A stretch of 58,744 nucleotides of DNA from Pedobacter sp. ASV28. Lineage in GTDB: Bacteria; Bacteroidota; Bacteroidia; Sphingobacteriales; Sphingobacteriaceae. Positions 18,452 through 25,571 of the stretch are shown here, one piece after another. Where the stretch lies: the NCBI RefSeq assembly GCF_016428855.1, contig NZ_JAELTN010000033.1:1-58744 (forward strand), in the 5' to 3' direction. The notes below the pieces were generated by a model. It was not told where the DNA came from. It saw nothing but the letters and a program-made list of their open reading frames with translations, and did no database searches. Positions within the stretch are counted from its first letter, which is position 1. Every line of letters begins with the position of its first letter. Made by a program: the position numbers and the translations under genes.

Positions 18452-18475
18452 TTGGCTGGACGTAAATCCAGCCAA
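18452..18475. terminator. Bidirectional terminator-like hairpin
   Basis: TTGGCTGGA (18452-18460) and TCCAGCCAA (18467-18475) form a 9-bp perfect stem with a 6-nt loop. It sits between the convergent susD-like gene and the small secreted protein gene, and is followed by AAAA on the plus strand. Confidence 0.6.
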
Positions 18476-18483
18476 AATCAACT

Positions 18484-18816
18484 TTAGTCTGCTTTCTTGA
18501 ACATCGCGGCATCGGTAATGTCGCTATCATTCTGAAAGATGTTAGTATCACGTAGATAATCGTCTAATAAAGCTTGACTGCTAATGGAAGCATCAACTTC
18601 CAACACGCAGGGTAGGTCATTGCCCGGATCACAGGCCTCCGCCTCCGGACTCGTAACTTGGCTATAACTATAGCCATCCCTAATATCGGTATGGTTATTT
18701 TTGGTGTATTGCCAGTAAACGTTAGTTTTCTTTTTAAACGCACTTACACTAAACATCAGGCCAAACGCTAAACACAGCGCTGCAAGGCCAAAGATTAAAC
18801 TTTTTAGATTTTTCAT
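18484..18816 (-). CDS. Small secreted protein, DUF6520-like
   Basis: 110 aa from the ATG at 18816. This start was preferred over an upstream one at 18945 because it places a classical signal sequence (MKNLKSLIFGLAALCLAFGL) at the N-terminus, and the upstream extension is repeat DNA. The mature part is acidic, has two cysteines (EACDPGNDLPCVLEVDASI) and no recognisable domain. Short proteins of this layout in Bacteroidota are grouped as DUF6520. Function is unknown. It converges with the SusD gene across a shared hairpin. Confidence 0.55.
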   Translation of the reverse strand: MKNLKSLIFGLAALCLAFGLMFSVSAFKKKTNVYWQYTKNNHTDIRDGYSYSQVTSPEAEACDPGNDLPCVLEVDASISSQALLDDYLRDTNIFQNDSDITDAAMFKKAD

Positions 18817-18894
18817 GTTGTTTGACTGCTTTGTTGCATTTGAAAAAGCAGACGAAAAAGTTTGGTTAGAAATTAGGTTTTGTTTCCATAGGCT

Positions 18895-18930
18895 GGAGAT
18901 TGCTTCGTCACAAGTTTCTCGCAATGACGA
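18895..18930. repeat. Dispersed repeat copy (GGAGATTGC...CTCGCAATGACG)
   Basis: GGAGATTGCTTCGTC, then TTCTCGCAATGACGA. It shares the GGAGATTGC and CTCGCAATGACG ends with the two copies in the 11.9-12.5 kb duplication. The ends are partly inverted (GATTGC / GCAATG), which gives it a hairpin potential like a REP-type repeat. Confidence 0.5.
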
Positions 18931-19069
18931 GCAATGTATGGCCACTTAGGTAGGCTTTGTCACCTGCTGCAGCCAGCTCCCCGAACCAACCACCGCCTTG
19001 TCTTTTCTCCTTGTTCCTTTCCATCTTGCAACTTCGGACTTCCGACATCGGACTATGGTCTTTACTCCT

Positions 19070-19285
19070 TCATCCTTGCTCCTCCTCCCTCAGCACATAC
19101 CTTTTCAGTGTCCTGTCGTACACAATGAAGTGGCCTTCGCGGCGCAAGCGGGCAATGCGGTGTTTTAAGGTGCGGGTACTGCAGTTGAGTCTTTTGGCCG
19201 CGGGTACAAGAGAGCCTACCTGTTGGTGCCTGAGCAGGAACAGGAGATGGTCGAGGGCTTGCCTGTATTTTACGATCGCGTTCAT
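19070..19285 (-). CDS. Small helix-turn-helix protein
   Basis: 71 aa from the ATG at 19285 (MNAIVKYRQALDHLLFLLRH). A longer frame to 19327 exists, but the extension (PPRPRNWSLPK) looks non-native. The segment SLVPAAKRLNCSTRTLKHRI followed by ARLRREGHFIVYDRTLKRYV reads as a winged HTH with a beta hairpin. It may bind DNA as a minimal regulator. A Crp/Fnr gene starts upstream on the same strand; the frames are 60 bp apart. No exact family is recognised. Confidence 0.5.
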   Translation of the reverse strand: MNAIVKYRQALDHLLFLLRHQQVGSLVPAAKRLNCSTRTLKHRIARLRREGHFIVYDRTLKRYVLREEEQG

Positions 19286-19344
19286 TTCCAGTTTTGGTAG
19301 CGACCAATTTCGAGGCCTTGGGGGCAACCAAAAATGAACAAATG

Positions 19345-19944
19345 TTAACTTTTATGGCCATTTGTTGGCCGCCTGATCGTTTCTTTGATGATACGGCTCA
19401 AGGTTTGGGGTGCTAGGCCTAGGTAGGAAGCAATGTGTTTCTGGCTCACCATGTTGGTAATTTTCGGGTATTTCTGGCAAAGGTAGAGGTAACGTTCGGT
19501 AGCATTGGCGGTGCGGTAAAATTCCATATCCTGATAGAAGCGCATGAGGTATTGGGTGGTGATGTTCTTGCTCAGGACCAAAAAATCGGGATAAAGTTCT
19601 TCCAATGCCCGCAGGTCGTAATAGCTCAGGGCATAAATGTAGGCATCGGCCTCGCATACAATGCCATGGCTGCTGGGCTTTTGCCGAAAGAAACTGGGAA
19701 TTACGGTCACAAATTCGCCTGCGGCCGCAAAATCTGTGGTGCGCTCGCCATCAGCGGTATGTTGGTATAGCCTAAAAAAGCCCTCGTGAATGTAGTATAG
19801 CTGTTTGCAAACATCGCCAAGCTGTACCAGGCCTTGCCGTTTGAGCAGCTGCAATGGCCTTGCCCTGTTTCGCAGGGCTTGGTAGAGGGTTTCGTTAAGG
19901 TGGGCATTTTTGGCCAGGTGGGTGATAAATTCATTAAAAAACAT
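19345..19944 (-). CDS. Crp/Fnr family transcriptional regulator
   Basis: 199 aa. Residues about 20-120 form a cyclic-nucleotide-binding-like beta roll (LVQLGDVCKQLYYIHEGFFR; FAAAGEFVTVIPSFF), then a dimer helix and a C-terminal HTH (VSQKHIASYLGLAPQTLSRI). The fold lacks the Fnr cysteines and a clear cAMP RE..S motif, as is usual for this group in Bacteroidota, so the ligand is unknown. It probably acts on distant or autoregulated targets, as no obvious target operon adjoins it. Confidence 0.85.
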   Translation of the reverse strand: MFFNEFITHLAKNAHLNETLYQALRNRARPLQLLKRQGLVQLGDVCKQLYYIHEGFFRLYQHTADGERTTDFAAAGEFVTVIPSFFRQKPSSHGIVCEADAYIYALSYYDLRALEELYPDFLVLSKNITTQYLMRFYQDMEFYRTANATERYLYLCQKYPKITNMVSQKHIASYLGLAPQTLSRIIKETIRRPTNGHKS

Positions 19945-20020
19945 GGTTAAGAGTAGTTAATGTAAGCGAATATTTTTTTGCGGTGCTGGGCTTAGCTTAG
20001 TGTCAGCTAAATGAACGCAT

Positions 20021-20284
20021 ATGTTAATAGAGCAACAACTTGCCCAGTTGCTGGCCCTACAGCAACAGATCCTGTCCCTGTTGCGGCAGCACTTAGGTAA
20101 AGCGCAGTTGGGCGACTACCTGGATAACGCCGATCTGAAACAATTGCTGAAAGTGGGAGATAAGAGCATTTACAGGCTGCGTAAAAGCAGGCAGTTGGGT
20201 GGATTTAAAATTGCGGGCAAATGGTATTACCCCAGGCAAGAGGTGACGGCGCTTATAGAGCAGGGCATGCAAAAACCAGACTGA
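20021..20284 (+). CDS. Excisionase-like helix-turn-helix protein (HTH_17)
   Basis: 87 aa. An N-terminal coiled coil (IEQQLAQLLALQQQILSLLR) precedes a MerR/excisionase-type HTH (YLDNADLKQLLKVGDKSIYR and KIAGKWYYPRQEVTALIEQG). Such proteins in Bacteroidota are DNA-binding accessory factors of mobile elements or small regulators. It opens the cassette that includes DUF6266, a small membrane protein and a CHAP hydrolase, although 546 bp separate it from the next gene. Confidence 0.75.
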   Translation: MLIEQQLAQLLALQQQILSLLRQHLGKAQLGDYLDNADLKQLLKVGDKSIYRLRKSRQLGGFKIAGKWYYPRQEVTALIEQGMQKPD

Positions 20285-20830
20285 AAAGCGGGGGCTTGCC
20301 CAGTTGGCGATAAAGGAAAACGGGTTTTAGGGCAATGCGCTGGACAAGAAAAAGGAAGCCGGCTCTGGTGGTTCCAGGCTGGAGCTGTTGGACAGCGGCT
20401 TTCTTTTGTTGAATTGTGCTCATCAGTTTGGCGTTAAAGAAAGAATGGCTAGTGGATATAGGCAATATACCATTTTTTTTGCACTGTCAATGGGTTTAAG
20501 TGCTTGGTGGCCAAATTTTAATCTCTTTTTAATCTCGTTGCCCGAGCGATCGGTTTTGGTTTTTCTTTACTGTGCTTTGCTCGGTACTTGTTCGGGCCAT
20601 GTTCGCAAAAATGACCGTTTTACCGAACAAGTACCGAAGCATTCCCGAAGGAGCCCCGAACAAGTGGGCCGTTGTACTGGACAAAACCGGTCGGCAGTGG
20701 ACAAGACCGGACAGGCCTTTCCAGATCTTCTTTTTTACAGAAAACAGAGTCTAGTTTTAGGTCAGCTAACCTGCATTGCCGGCAAAAAAGGTTGGACTAA
20801 CGAACATGGTTTAACTTAAAAACAAAGAAC
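20285..20830. other. Non-coding spacer with an inverted-repeat array
   Basis: I see no credible gene. An open frame of 143 aa at 20388-20819 is cysteine/serine-rich, overlaps the repeat array and lacks protein-like character. The distinctive content is the repeat cluster at 20581-20710. Confidence 0.6.
20581..20710 (+). repeat. Inverted and direct short-repeat cluster upstream of DUF6266 gene
   Basis: TCGGTACTTGTTCGG (20581-20595) is the perfect inverse of CCGAACAAGTACCGA (20623-20637); a third CCGAACAAGT lies at 20656-20665. Then GGACAAAACCGG (20679-20690) and GGACAAGACCGG (20699-20710) repeat with a 20-bp period. The cluster ends 120 bp before the DUF6266 ATG and could be an operator array or structured leader. 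Confidence 0.6.
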
Positions 20831-21472
20831 ATGGGAACATTTAAAAAAGGAATCCTAGGTGGATTTTCGGGAAAAGTGGGTACCGTTATCGGGGCCAACT
20901 GGCGTGGGCTTGACGTAATGCGCAGCCTGCCCAAAAAATCGGGCGTAAGCCCTACGTTGCTACAGGTAGAACAGCGGCAGCGCTTTGCGGCGGTAATGGG
21001 CTTTTTGGCCCCCATTGGCAATTTGCTGGCCAGCTACTATGGCTCGCCATCGGGCACCCTGTCGAGGCTGAACAAGGCCGTTTCGTATCATTTAAAGCAT
21101 GCCTTAATGGGCAATAGTCCTAATTTTTCGATAGACTATACCAAAGTGGTATTGAGCAAGGGCGAGCTGATCGGTGCCAGAAATGCTGCCGTGAGCGCCC
21201 CTACAGCGGGCAGCATACAGCTAGACTGGGACGATAACAGCGGGCAGGTGTTTGCTGCGGCCGACGACCTCTTGCTGGCCGTTTTGTACAATGCCAATAA
21301 AAGGCAGTTTGTGGTAGAAGAAGGACTGGCCACCCGCCAAGAGGGTACGGCCCATATGGCCATTCCAGTAGAATTTGCAGGCGATACCCTGCAGGTTTGG
21401 ATAGGTTTTGTAGGCAGTACCTCGGCAAAAGCCGCGACCAGTGTCTACCTGGGCACGGTACAGGCTGTTTAA
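20831..21472 (+). CDS. DUF6266 family protein
   Basis: 213 aa. The N-terminus (MGTFKKGILGGFSGKVGTVI, then GANWRGLDVMRSLPKK) is the hallmark of DUF6266, a family I know mainly from Pedobacter and relatives. Residues about 120-213 look like an Ig/fibronectin-type beta sandwich (SAPTAGSIQLDWDD ... DTLQVWIGFVGS). There is no signal peptide. Function is unknown. The G-rich N-terminus and the linkage to a cell-wall hydrolase suggest a phage-like or exported structural role, which is only inference. A strong hairpin follows the stop. Confidence 0.85.
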   Translation: MGTFKKGILGGFSGKVGTVIGANWRGLDVMRSLPKKSGVSPTLLQVEQRQRFAAVMGFLAPIGNLLASYYGSPSGTLSRLNKAVSYHLKHALMGNSPNFSIDYTKVVLSKGELIGARNAAVSAPTAGSIQLDWDDNSGQVFAAADDLLLAVLYNANKRQFVVEEGLATRQEGTAHMAIPVEFAGDTLQVWIGFVGSTSAKAATSVYLGTVQAV

Positions 21473-21477
21473 TTAAA

Positions 21478-21520
21478 GGCAAGGGCGGTCTATCTTCAAT
21501 TTAGAAGGGCCGCCATTGCC
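21478..21520 (+). terminator. Terminator hairpin after DUF6266 gene
   Basis: GGCAAGGGCGGTC (21478-21490) pairs with GGGCCGCCATTGCC (21507-21520) over about 12 positions with one or two mismatches, followed by CTATGTTTTT. It separates the DUF6266 gene from the membrane protein/CHAP pair. Confidence 0.55.
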
Positions 21521-21618
21521 CTATGTTTTTCACTTATCGGTCTGTTCAAGTGATTGCGAGGCTGTGCCCAGACAATCTTTTGCAGAACAATTATTCACCT
21601 ATTTATTTATTAAGGATC

Positions 21619-21984
21619 ATGAAAACACTTTTTTTAGCATATCAATGGTATAGGGCCTATGATTATAGGTTGGGCATGTACTTCGCTCTGCTGCTGGTAC
21701 TATGGTGGCTGCTGCCCAAATGGTTGACAGATTTTCCGGAGCTGGCCTTTGCCGACCTGGGCATATGGCACCTGATCTGGTTGGGGGTCTTATTGTGGAT
21801 GCTCACACGATGGTTGAGCGGCCATGTCTTTGGCCAGCTACTGGAAAGGCTAAAGCTACCAGCCCTTGAAGTATTGATTTTAGAATTTAATGTATTAACA
21901 ACATGGCAAAAATATATCTTGTACTATGCGCTGTTTGCTTTGTGCTGGCTAAGCCTGCTATGGAGCCTATTGGCCGTGCTGTAG
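21619..21984 (+). CDS. Small membrane protein, possibly holin-like
   Basis: 121 aa from the ATG at 21619 (MKTLFLAYQWYRAYDYRLGM). An upstream start at 21523 is possible but adds a non-native stretch. Three hydrophobic segments are visible: about 20-37, 50-66 (LIWLGVLLWMLTRWL) and 97-118 (YILYYALFALCWLSLLWSLL). I recognise no family. The last 82 bp overlap the start of the CHAP hydrolase gene in another frame. A small membrane protein translationally linked to a peptidoglycan hydrolase is the arrangement of holin/endolysin pairs, so a holin-like role is a reasonable hypothesis. Confidence 0.6.
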   Translation: MKTLFLAYQWYRAYDYRLGMYFALLLVLWWLLPKWLTDFPELAFADLGIWHLIWLGVLLWMLTRWLSGHVFGQLLERLKLPALEVLILEFNVLTTWQKYILYYALFALCWLSLLWSLLAVL

Positions 21985-22439
21985 CACCCAAGCGTTTAAC
22001 CATACAGATTTTGAACATTGCCCGTTCGCAGCTTGTGGTAAGGGAGGCTACGGGCCATAACGATGGGCCTGCAGTAGAACGATATCTGGCCTATACGGGC
22101 CATAAAAAAGGGGCGCCCTGGTGCGCTGCCTTTGTGAGCTGGGTATTTGGCCAGGCAGGTTATGGGCAGCCACGTACGGCCTGGAGCCCGGCGCTGTTCC
22201 CAAAAGCAAGACAGGTGGCCGAGCCCGGTCCGGCCGTTGTTTTTGGTATTTATTTTGCCGATAAGGGCCGTATTGCCCATGCTGGTTTGGTAGAAAAACA
22301 GCGTGGACATTGGCTCTACACCATAGAGGGCAATACCAATTTGGCGGGCAGTAGGGAGGGCGATGGGGTTTACCGTAAAATAAGGCATAGACGAACCATT
22401 AAGGTTTATGCGAACTGGCTGCCCAATGGCCCGCCCTAA
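21903..22439 (+). CDS. CHAP-domain peptidoglycan hydrolase
   Basis: 178 aa. An N-terminal hydrophobic segment (MAKIYLVLCAVCFVLAKPAM) may be a signal. The CHAP fold follows: GAPWCAAFVSWVFGQAG with the catalytic Cys near residue 78, GRIAHAGLVEK with the catalytic His, and YTIEGNTN with the acidic/Asn residue. Such NlpC/P60-superfamily enzymes cut peptidoglycan stem peptides or act as amidases. The 82-bp overlap with the small membrane protein gene supports coupled expression. It could be a phage-derived lysin, a bacteriocin-type toxin or a housekeeping hydrolase. Confidence 0.8.
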   Translation: MAKIYLVLCAVCFVLAKPAMEPIGRAVAPKRLTIQILNIARSQLVVREATGHNDGPAVERYLAYTGHKKGAPWCAAFVSWVFGQAGYGQPRTAWSPALFPKARQVAEPGPAVVFGIYFADKGRIAHAGLVEKQRGHWLYTIEGNTNLAGSREGDGVYRKIRHRRTIKVYANWLPNGPP

Positions 22440-22522
22440 TGTAGGGGATTTTCGTCGCTTCCTTTTTATGCGGTTGCAAGCGGTATGGTATTCCTTATAT
22501 TTGGACAACCTATCCTGAACTC

Positions 22523-23275
22523 ATGGATCCGCTTTTGCTGTTGTTTGTTATTGGCCTGTTGGCTGGCGCCATGAATGCGGCGGCGGGTGGAGGCTCGTTT
22601 ATTACCTTTCCTGCCTTGGTATACGCTGGTGTACCACCCATTTCGGCCAATGCTTCCAGCACGGTGGCACTTTTTCCCGCCAGCTTGGCCAGTGCTTGGG
22701 AATTTCGGGAATACATTAGGCCCTTTCCACAGGTGGCCATGTGGGCCATGGTGCTGCTTACCCTATTGGGTGGCTGTGCCGGGGCCCTATTGCTGCTGTA
22801 TACGCCTGCCGGAGAATTTAAGAGGATGGTGCCCTGGTTGTTATTGATCGGTTCATTGGCTTTCGCCTTTGGAAAAGCTGCTGGGCTGTACCTGCGCAGC
22901 AAGTTCAGTATTGGTAAGGGCGTGGTACTGGGCGGACAGTTCCTATTGGGGATTTATGGTGGTTATTTTGGGGGTGCCGTAGGCATTATGATGATGGCCG
23001 TATGGAGCCTGTTCGGGCTTTCCGACATTAAGGTGATCAATGCCAACAAAACACTATTTGTAGGCGTGGCCAATTCGGTAGCGGTAATGCTGTTCATTGC
23101 AGCGGGCAAGGTTGCCTGGCCCGAAACGGGTATTATGCTGCTGGCTACCATATGTGGTGGATATTTTGGGGCAAGGTATACCAAACGAATAGATCCGGTA
23201 AAGCTGAGGACCGCAATTATCCTCTTGAATTTCCTCATTACGGCGGTTTTCTTTTTTAAGGTCTATGCGGTTTAA
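22523..23275 (+). CDS. TauE/SafE (TSUP) family membrane permease
   Basis: 250 aa with about seven to eight transmembrane helices. The family signatures are visible: GLLAGAMNAAAGGGSFITFP near the N-terminus and FLLGIYGGYFGGAVGIMMMA near the middle. TSUP proteins export or import sulfite, sulfoacetate or related organosulfur anions; the substrate cannot be read. It stands alone, 83 bp after the CHAP gene, and may share its transcript. Confidence 0.9.
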   Translation: MDPLLLLFVIGLLAGAMNAAAGGGSFITFPALVYAGVPPISANASSTVALFPASLASAWEFREYIRPFPQVAMWAMVLLTLLGGCAGALLLLYTPAGEFKRMVPWLLLIGSLAFAFGKAAGLYLRSKFSIGKGVVLGGQFLLGIYGGYFGGAVGIMMMAVWSLFGLSDIKVINANKTLFVGVANSVAVMLFIAAGKVAWPETGIMLLATICGGYFGARYTKRIDPVKLRTAIILLNFLITAVFFFKVYAV

Positions 23276-23354
23276 CCTAGCACAAGGGGAATGTTCGATG
23301 GTTACAAGGAGAGCGCTTTAGGTAAAATATGGGCTGGCTTGCACTCTATAGGGT

Positions 23355-24107
23355 TTAACTCTGATTTTTGGAGTGCTCCCCCCTATGTAGGGCTAAGATG
23401 AAGAGGGTCATTATCGCGATGGACACGAGCGAAGAGGGGAGTGTGCCCAATGCCAAACCGCCTTTAGCCAGGGGCTTGGTAAGAAAATCGCCAAATGTAG
23501 CCCCAAAGGGCCGGGTAAATACAAAGGCTATCCAAAATAAAAGGATTTGGTTGAGCTTGCTAAGGTAGTGGAGCAGGACCACGATGAGGATGATTGCACC
23601 GGTGACCATGGCGCCGTACAGGTAGCTCAAGCCCATATTGTCGCTTAGGAAATCGCCAAATGCGGTGCCCAGGCTATTTGAAAAGAGAACGGCAATCCAA
23701 TAATAGGTTTCCTTTGTACGTTCGGTAATGGGAAAGACACTAAGTTGCTTATATTTTTTGTACCACAGCCAGAGGGTAAGGGCAAGGCCGCTGAGCAATA
23801 AAAGGCTGCCCCAGGCATAGCCCAAATGCAGGCTCCTATCAATAAAATCGGATATTTCGGTGCCCAAGGTAGTGGTGCCCACAATAACCAGCCAATAGAT
23901 GGCCGGAATATACTTTTTGACCGATAATTGGACAAAGAGCACCATACCGAAAAAGCACAGCGTAATGGCTATGCCCATGGCGTAGCCCAAGTGAAGGGTC
24001 ATGGACATAAAATCGCCCAAGGTTTCGCCCAGGGTGGTGGCCACAATCTTCATGAGCCAGAAGACCAGGCCTACTTCGGCAACTTTGTTCAGGGTTTTTA
24101 TGTTCAT
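23355..24107 (-). CDS. Four-repeat integral membrane protein (COG4705-like)
   Basis: 250 aa, about eight helices. A motif of about 25 residues recurs four times: TTLGETLGDFMSMTLHLGYA (near 24), TTLGTEISDFIDRSLHLGYA (near 79), NSLGTAFGDFLSDNMGLSYL (near 144) and RPFGATFGDFLTKPLAKGGL (near 199). Each has a Gly/Glu-rich turn and a conserved D-F pair. This is the layout of COG4705 membrane proteins of unknown function. The conserved acidic residues within membrane segments suggest cation handling, which is inference. The gene is monocistronic and convergent with the TSUP gene. Confidence 0.75.
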   Translation of the reverse strand: MNIKTLNKVAEVGLVFWLMKIVATTLGETLGDFMSMTLHLGYAMGIAITLCFFGMVLFVQLSVKKYIPAIYWLVIVGTTTLGTEISDFIDRSLHLGYAWGSLLLLSGLALTLWLWYKKYKQLSVFPITERTKETYYWIAVLFSNSLGTAFGDFLSDNMGLSYLYGAMVTGAIILIVVLLHYLSKLNQILLFWIAFVFTRPFGATFGDFLTKPLAKGGLALGTLPSSLVSIAIMTLFILALHRGEHSKNQS

Positions 24108-24268
24108 GGCTTTTGGGGCATATAGGTGTGCCGGCTGGCTGCTTTTTGTCTACTAAAGATAGCCAATCTATTGTAGGATTCTGCCAACTATTTTTATCAT
24201 GCTATAATTATTGGCCAGGTTTGAACCCTTCCACTAGTGAAAAAAGAAAAGGCAATTTTGCTCCCGCT

Positions 24269-24386
24269 CTCTGGCGCAAGCGTGATTTTCATTATTTCTA
24301 GTTTATTCTAGCGCAAGCGTCCCGCTTGTGCTATTAAATTGAGAATTAAAATATATGTTTCGGTCACAAGCGGGACGCTTGCGCTA
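24269..24386. repeat. REP-like palindromic repeats, left cluster
   Basis: CTCTGGCGCAAGCG lies at 24269-24282. A 22-bp perfect inverted pair follows: the left arm at 24309-24330 (core CGCAAGCGTCCCGCTTG) and the right arm at 24365-24386 (core CAAGCGGGACGCTTGCG). These imperfectly self-complementary GC-rich units in AT-rich DNA are typical of REP elements linked to RAYT transposases. Confidence 0.8.
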
Positions 24387-24451
24387 AATTTTGTCTAAAT
24401 TTAAACTAGATTTTGACATTTTTGGTCGTAGGGTAATATCTTTATAATATA

Positions 24452-24833
24452 ATGAGTGTGAAATGTAAAATCCGGGATCTGACAAAATTATATTTCATCA
24501 GCTTTGCGGTTGTTTACTGGTTGGATGTATTTATAAAATGCCTTCGAAAAGCAATTGCAACTAATCCGATAGAAAGCAGAAAGAAATGTTTGTTATGGAT
24601 GATGCAAAGAGCAGGAGATAAAAACAGCAACAATGACTGTTTCCAATTTTTGGCAACAGGATAACCACCCAATAGAGTTATGGGATAATTATATCATGGA
24701 GTAGAAGCTTGATTATATTCATAATAATCCAGTTGTATCTGGAATTGTAGATGACCGATTGAATTATTTGTATAGCAGTGCAAGGGATTATTCTGAAGTT
24801 AAAGGACTAATTGATATTAAATTGATTGGTTAA
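24452..24833 (+). pseudogene. Dead REP-associated tyrosine transposase (RAYT, IS200-like)
   Basis: Three conserved pieces survive. The N-terminus ends in VVYWLDVFIK. After a deletion of about 65 codons that removes the HUH region, AIATNPIESRKKCLLWMMQR and AGDKNSNND follow. A +1 insertion in a T-run near 24651 shifts the frame, after which WQQDNHPIELWDNYIME, an in-frame TAG where the family has Gln, then KLDYIHNNPVVSGIV and YLYSSARDYSEVKGLIDIKL can be read. This C-terminal signature is characteristic of Bacteroidota RAYTs. Without the HUH motif it cannot be active. REP repeats flank it on both sides. Confidence 0.85.
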
Positions 24834-24842
24834 TATATTAGT

Positions 24843-24867
24843 CACAAGCGAGACGCTTGCGCCAGAG
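24843..24867. repeat. REP-like repeat, right copy
   Basis: CACAAGCGAGACGCTTGCG followed by CCAGAG. Its right part (24854-24867) is the exact inverse of the outer left repeat at 24269-24282, so the dead RAYT lies between inverted REP copies. Confidence 0.8.
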
Positions 24868-24869
24868 GG

Positions 24870-24944
24870 GCGGTTCAGGCTGGGGTATATTTTGTACGGC
24901 TGAGCGGTACTGAAAACACGGTACAAAAGCTCCTCAAACAGTAA
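24870..24944 (+). pseudogene. C-terminal tail of a lost T9SS cargo gene
   Basis: Directly after the right REP copy the plus strand reads AVQAGVYFVRLSGTENTVQK, then LLKQ and a stop at 24942-24944. GVYFVRL...G....QKLLK is the end of the type A sorting domain that routes proteins through the type IX secretion system. A proper terminator follows at 24964. The rest of the gene is gone, presumably replaced by the REP/RAYT element. The stretch is short, but motif, stop and terminator agree. Confidence 0.6.
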
Positions 24945-24963
24945 GGTCTCGTACAAGTAGTTT

Positions 24964-24988
24964 AACCCACCCATAAGGTGGGTTTTTT
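24964..24988 (+). terminator. Rho-independent terminator of the lost T9SS gene
   Basis: AACCCACC (24964-24971) and GGTGGGTT (24977-24984) form an 8-bp stem with a 5-nt loop and a run of six T (24983-24988). The T-run serves plus-strand transcription, which fits the upstream tail relic and not the minus-strand ankyrin gene. Confidence 0.75.
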
Positions 24989-25066
24989 GGTTAAGTACTT
25001 TTCCGTGGGTGGGGCTAATTGATTTTTTTAGGCTTTGTTGATAGGGAAAAAGGTGTTTTAAATTAT

Positions 25067-25546
25067 TTATAGGGGTTGGCCCAACAGTTCAACAGCTTCG
25101 ATGTTACCCTGCTGAAGGGCCAGGTCGGCTGCACGCATTCCCCTAGCGTCGCAAATTTCTGAATCGGCACCATGTAGCAGGAGCAGCTTGACCAGTTCAT
25201 TACGGCCAAACATGGCGGCAAACATGAGTGCGGTGCCGCCATTGCCATGCTGTAGGTCAAGTGCGGCACCGTTGGCAAGGAGGAGTTCGGCAATATCGGC
25301 ATAGCCTTTAAAAGCGGCACCCATTAGGGCCGTGTTGCCTCCCTGGTCACTTGCATTTGGGTCTGCACCATGGGCAATCAATAGCTTTGCTGCTTCAAAT
25401 TGATGGTTGTAGCAGGCAATGATCAGGGGCGTGTAGCCCTTTGGGTCGGGCTGGTTAAGGTCTGCATCACCCTTAATCAATTCTTCGAGCACGGCAATAT
25501 TGCCAATTCTGGCAGCATGAATGAGCATTTCTTTTTCGAGTTCCAT
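25067..25546 (-). CDS. Ankyrin-repeat protein linked to catalase
   Basis: 159 aa from the ATG at 25546 (MELEKEMLIHAARIGNIAVL). An open frame continues upstream to 25861 but is only the catalase gene in another frame. Five ankyrin repeats fill the protein, for example GYTPLIIACYNHQFEAAKLL and GNTALMGAAFKGYADIAELL. It starts 25 bp after the catalase stop. In Pseudomonas, AnkB is needed for full KatB catalase activity, so a chaperone-like or haem-insertion role for this partner is likely by analogy. It has no signal peptide and is cytoplasmic. Confidence 0.88.
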   Translation of the reverse strand: MELEKEMLIHAARIGNIAVLEELIKGDADLNQPDPKGYTPLIIACYNHQFEAAKLLIAHGADPNASDQGGNTALMGAAFKGYADIAELLLANGAALDLQHGNGGTALMFAAMFGRNELVKLLLLHGADSEICDARGMRAADLALQQGNIEAVELLGQPL

Positions 25547-25571
25547 GTGGGTTAAATTCTTATAAGTAATA

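Noticed and set aside
20388..20819. 143-aa ORF ahead of the DUF6266 gene
   Set aside because: Runs through the inverted-repeat cluster; Cys/Arg/Ser-rich; no domain and no sensible start.
24452..24664. Intact small 70-aa gene
   Set aside because: It is the front part of a RAYT pseudogene; the continuation is readable after a one-base shift.
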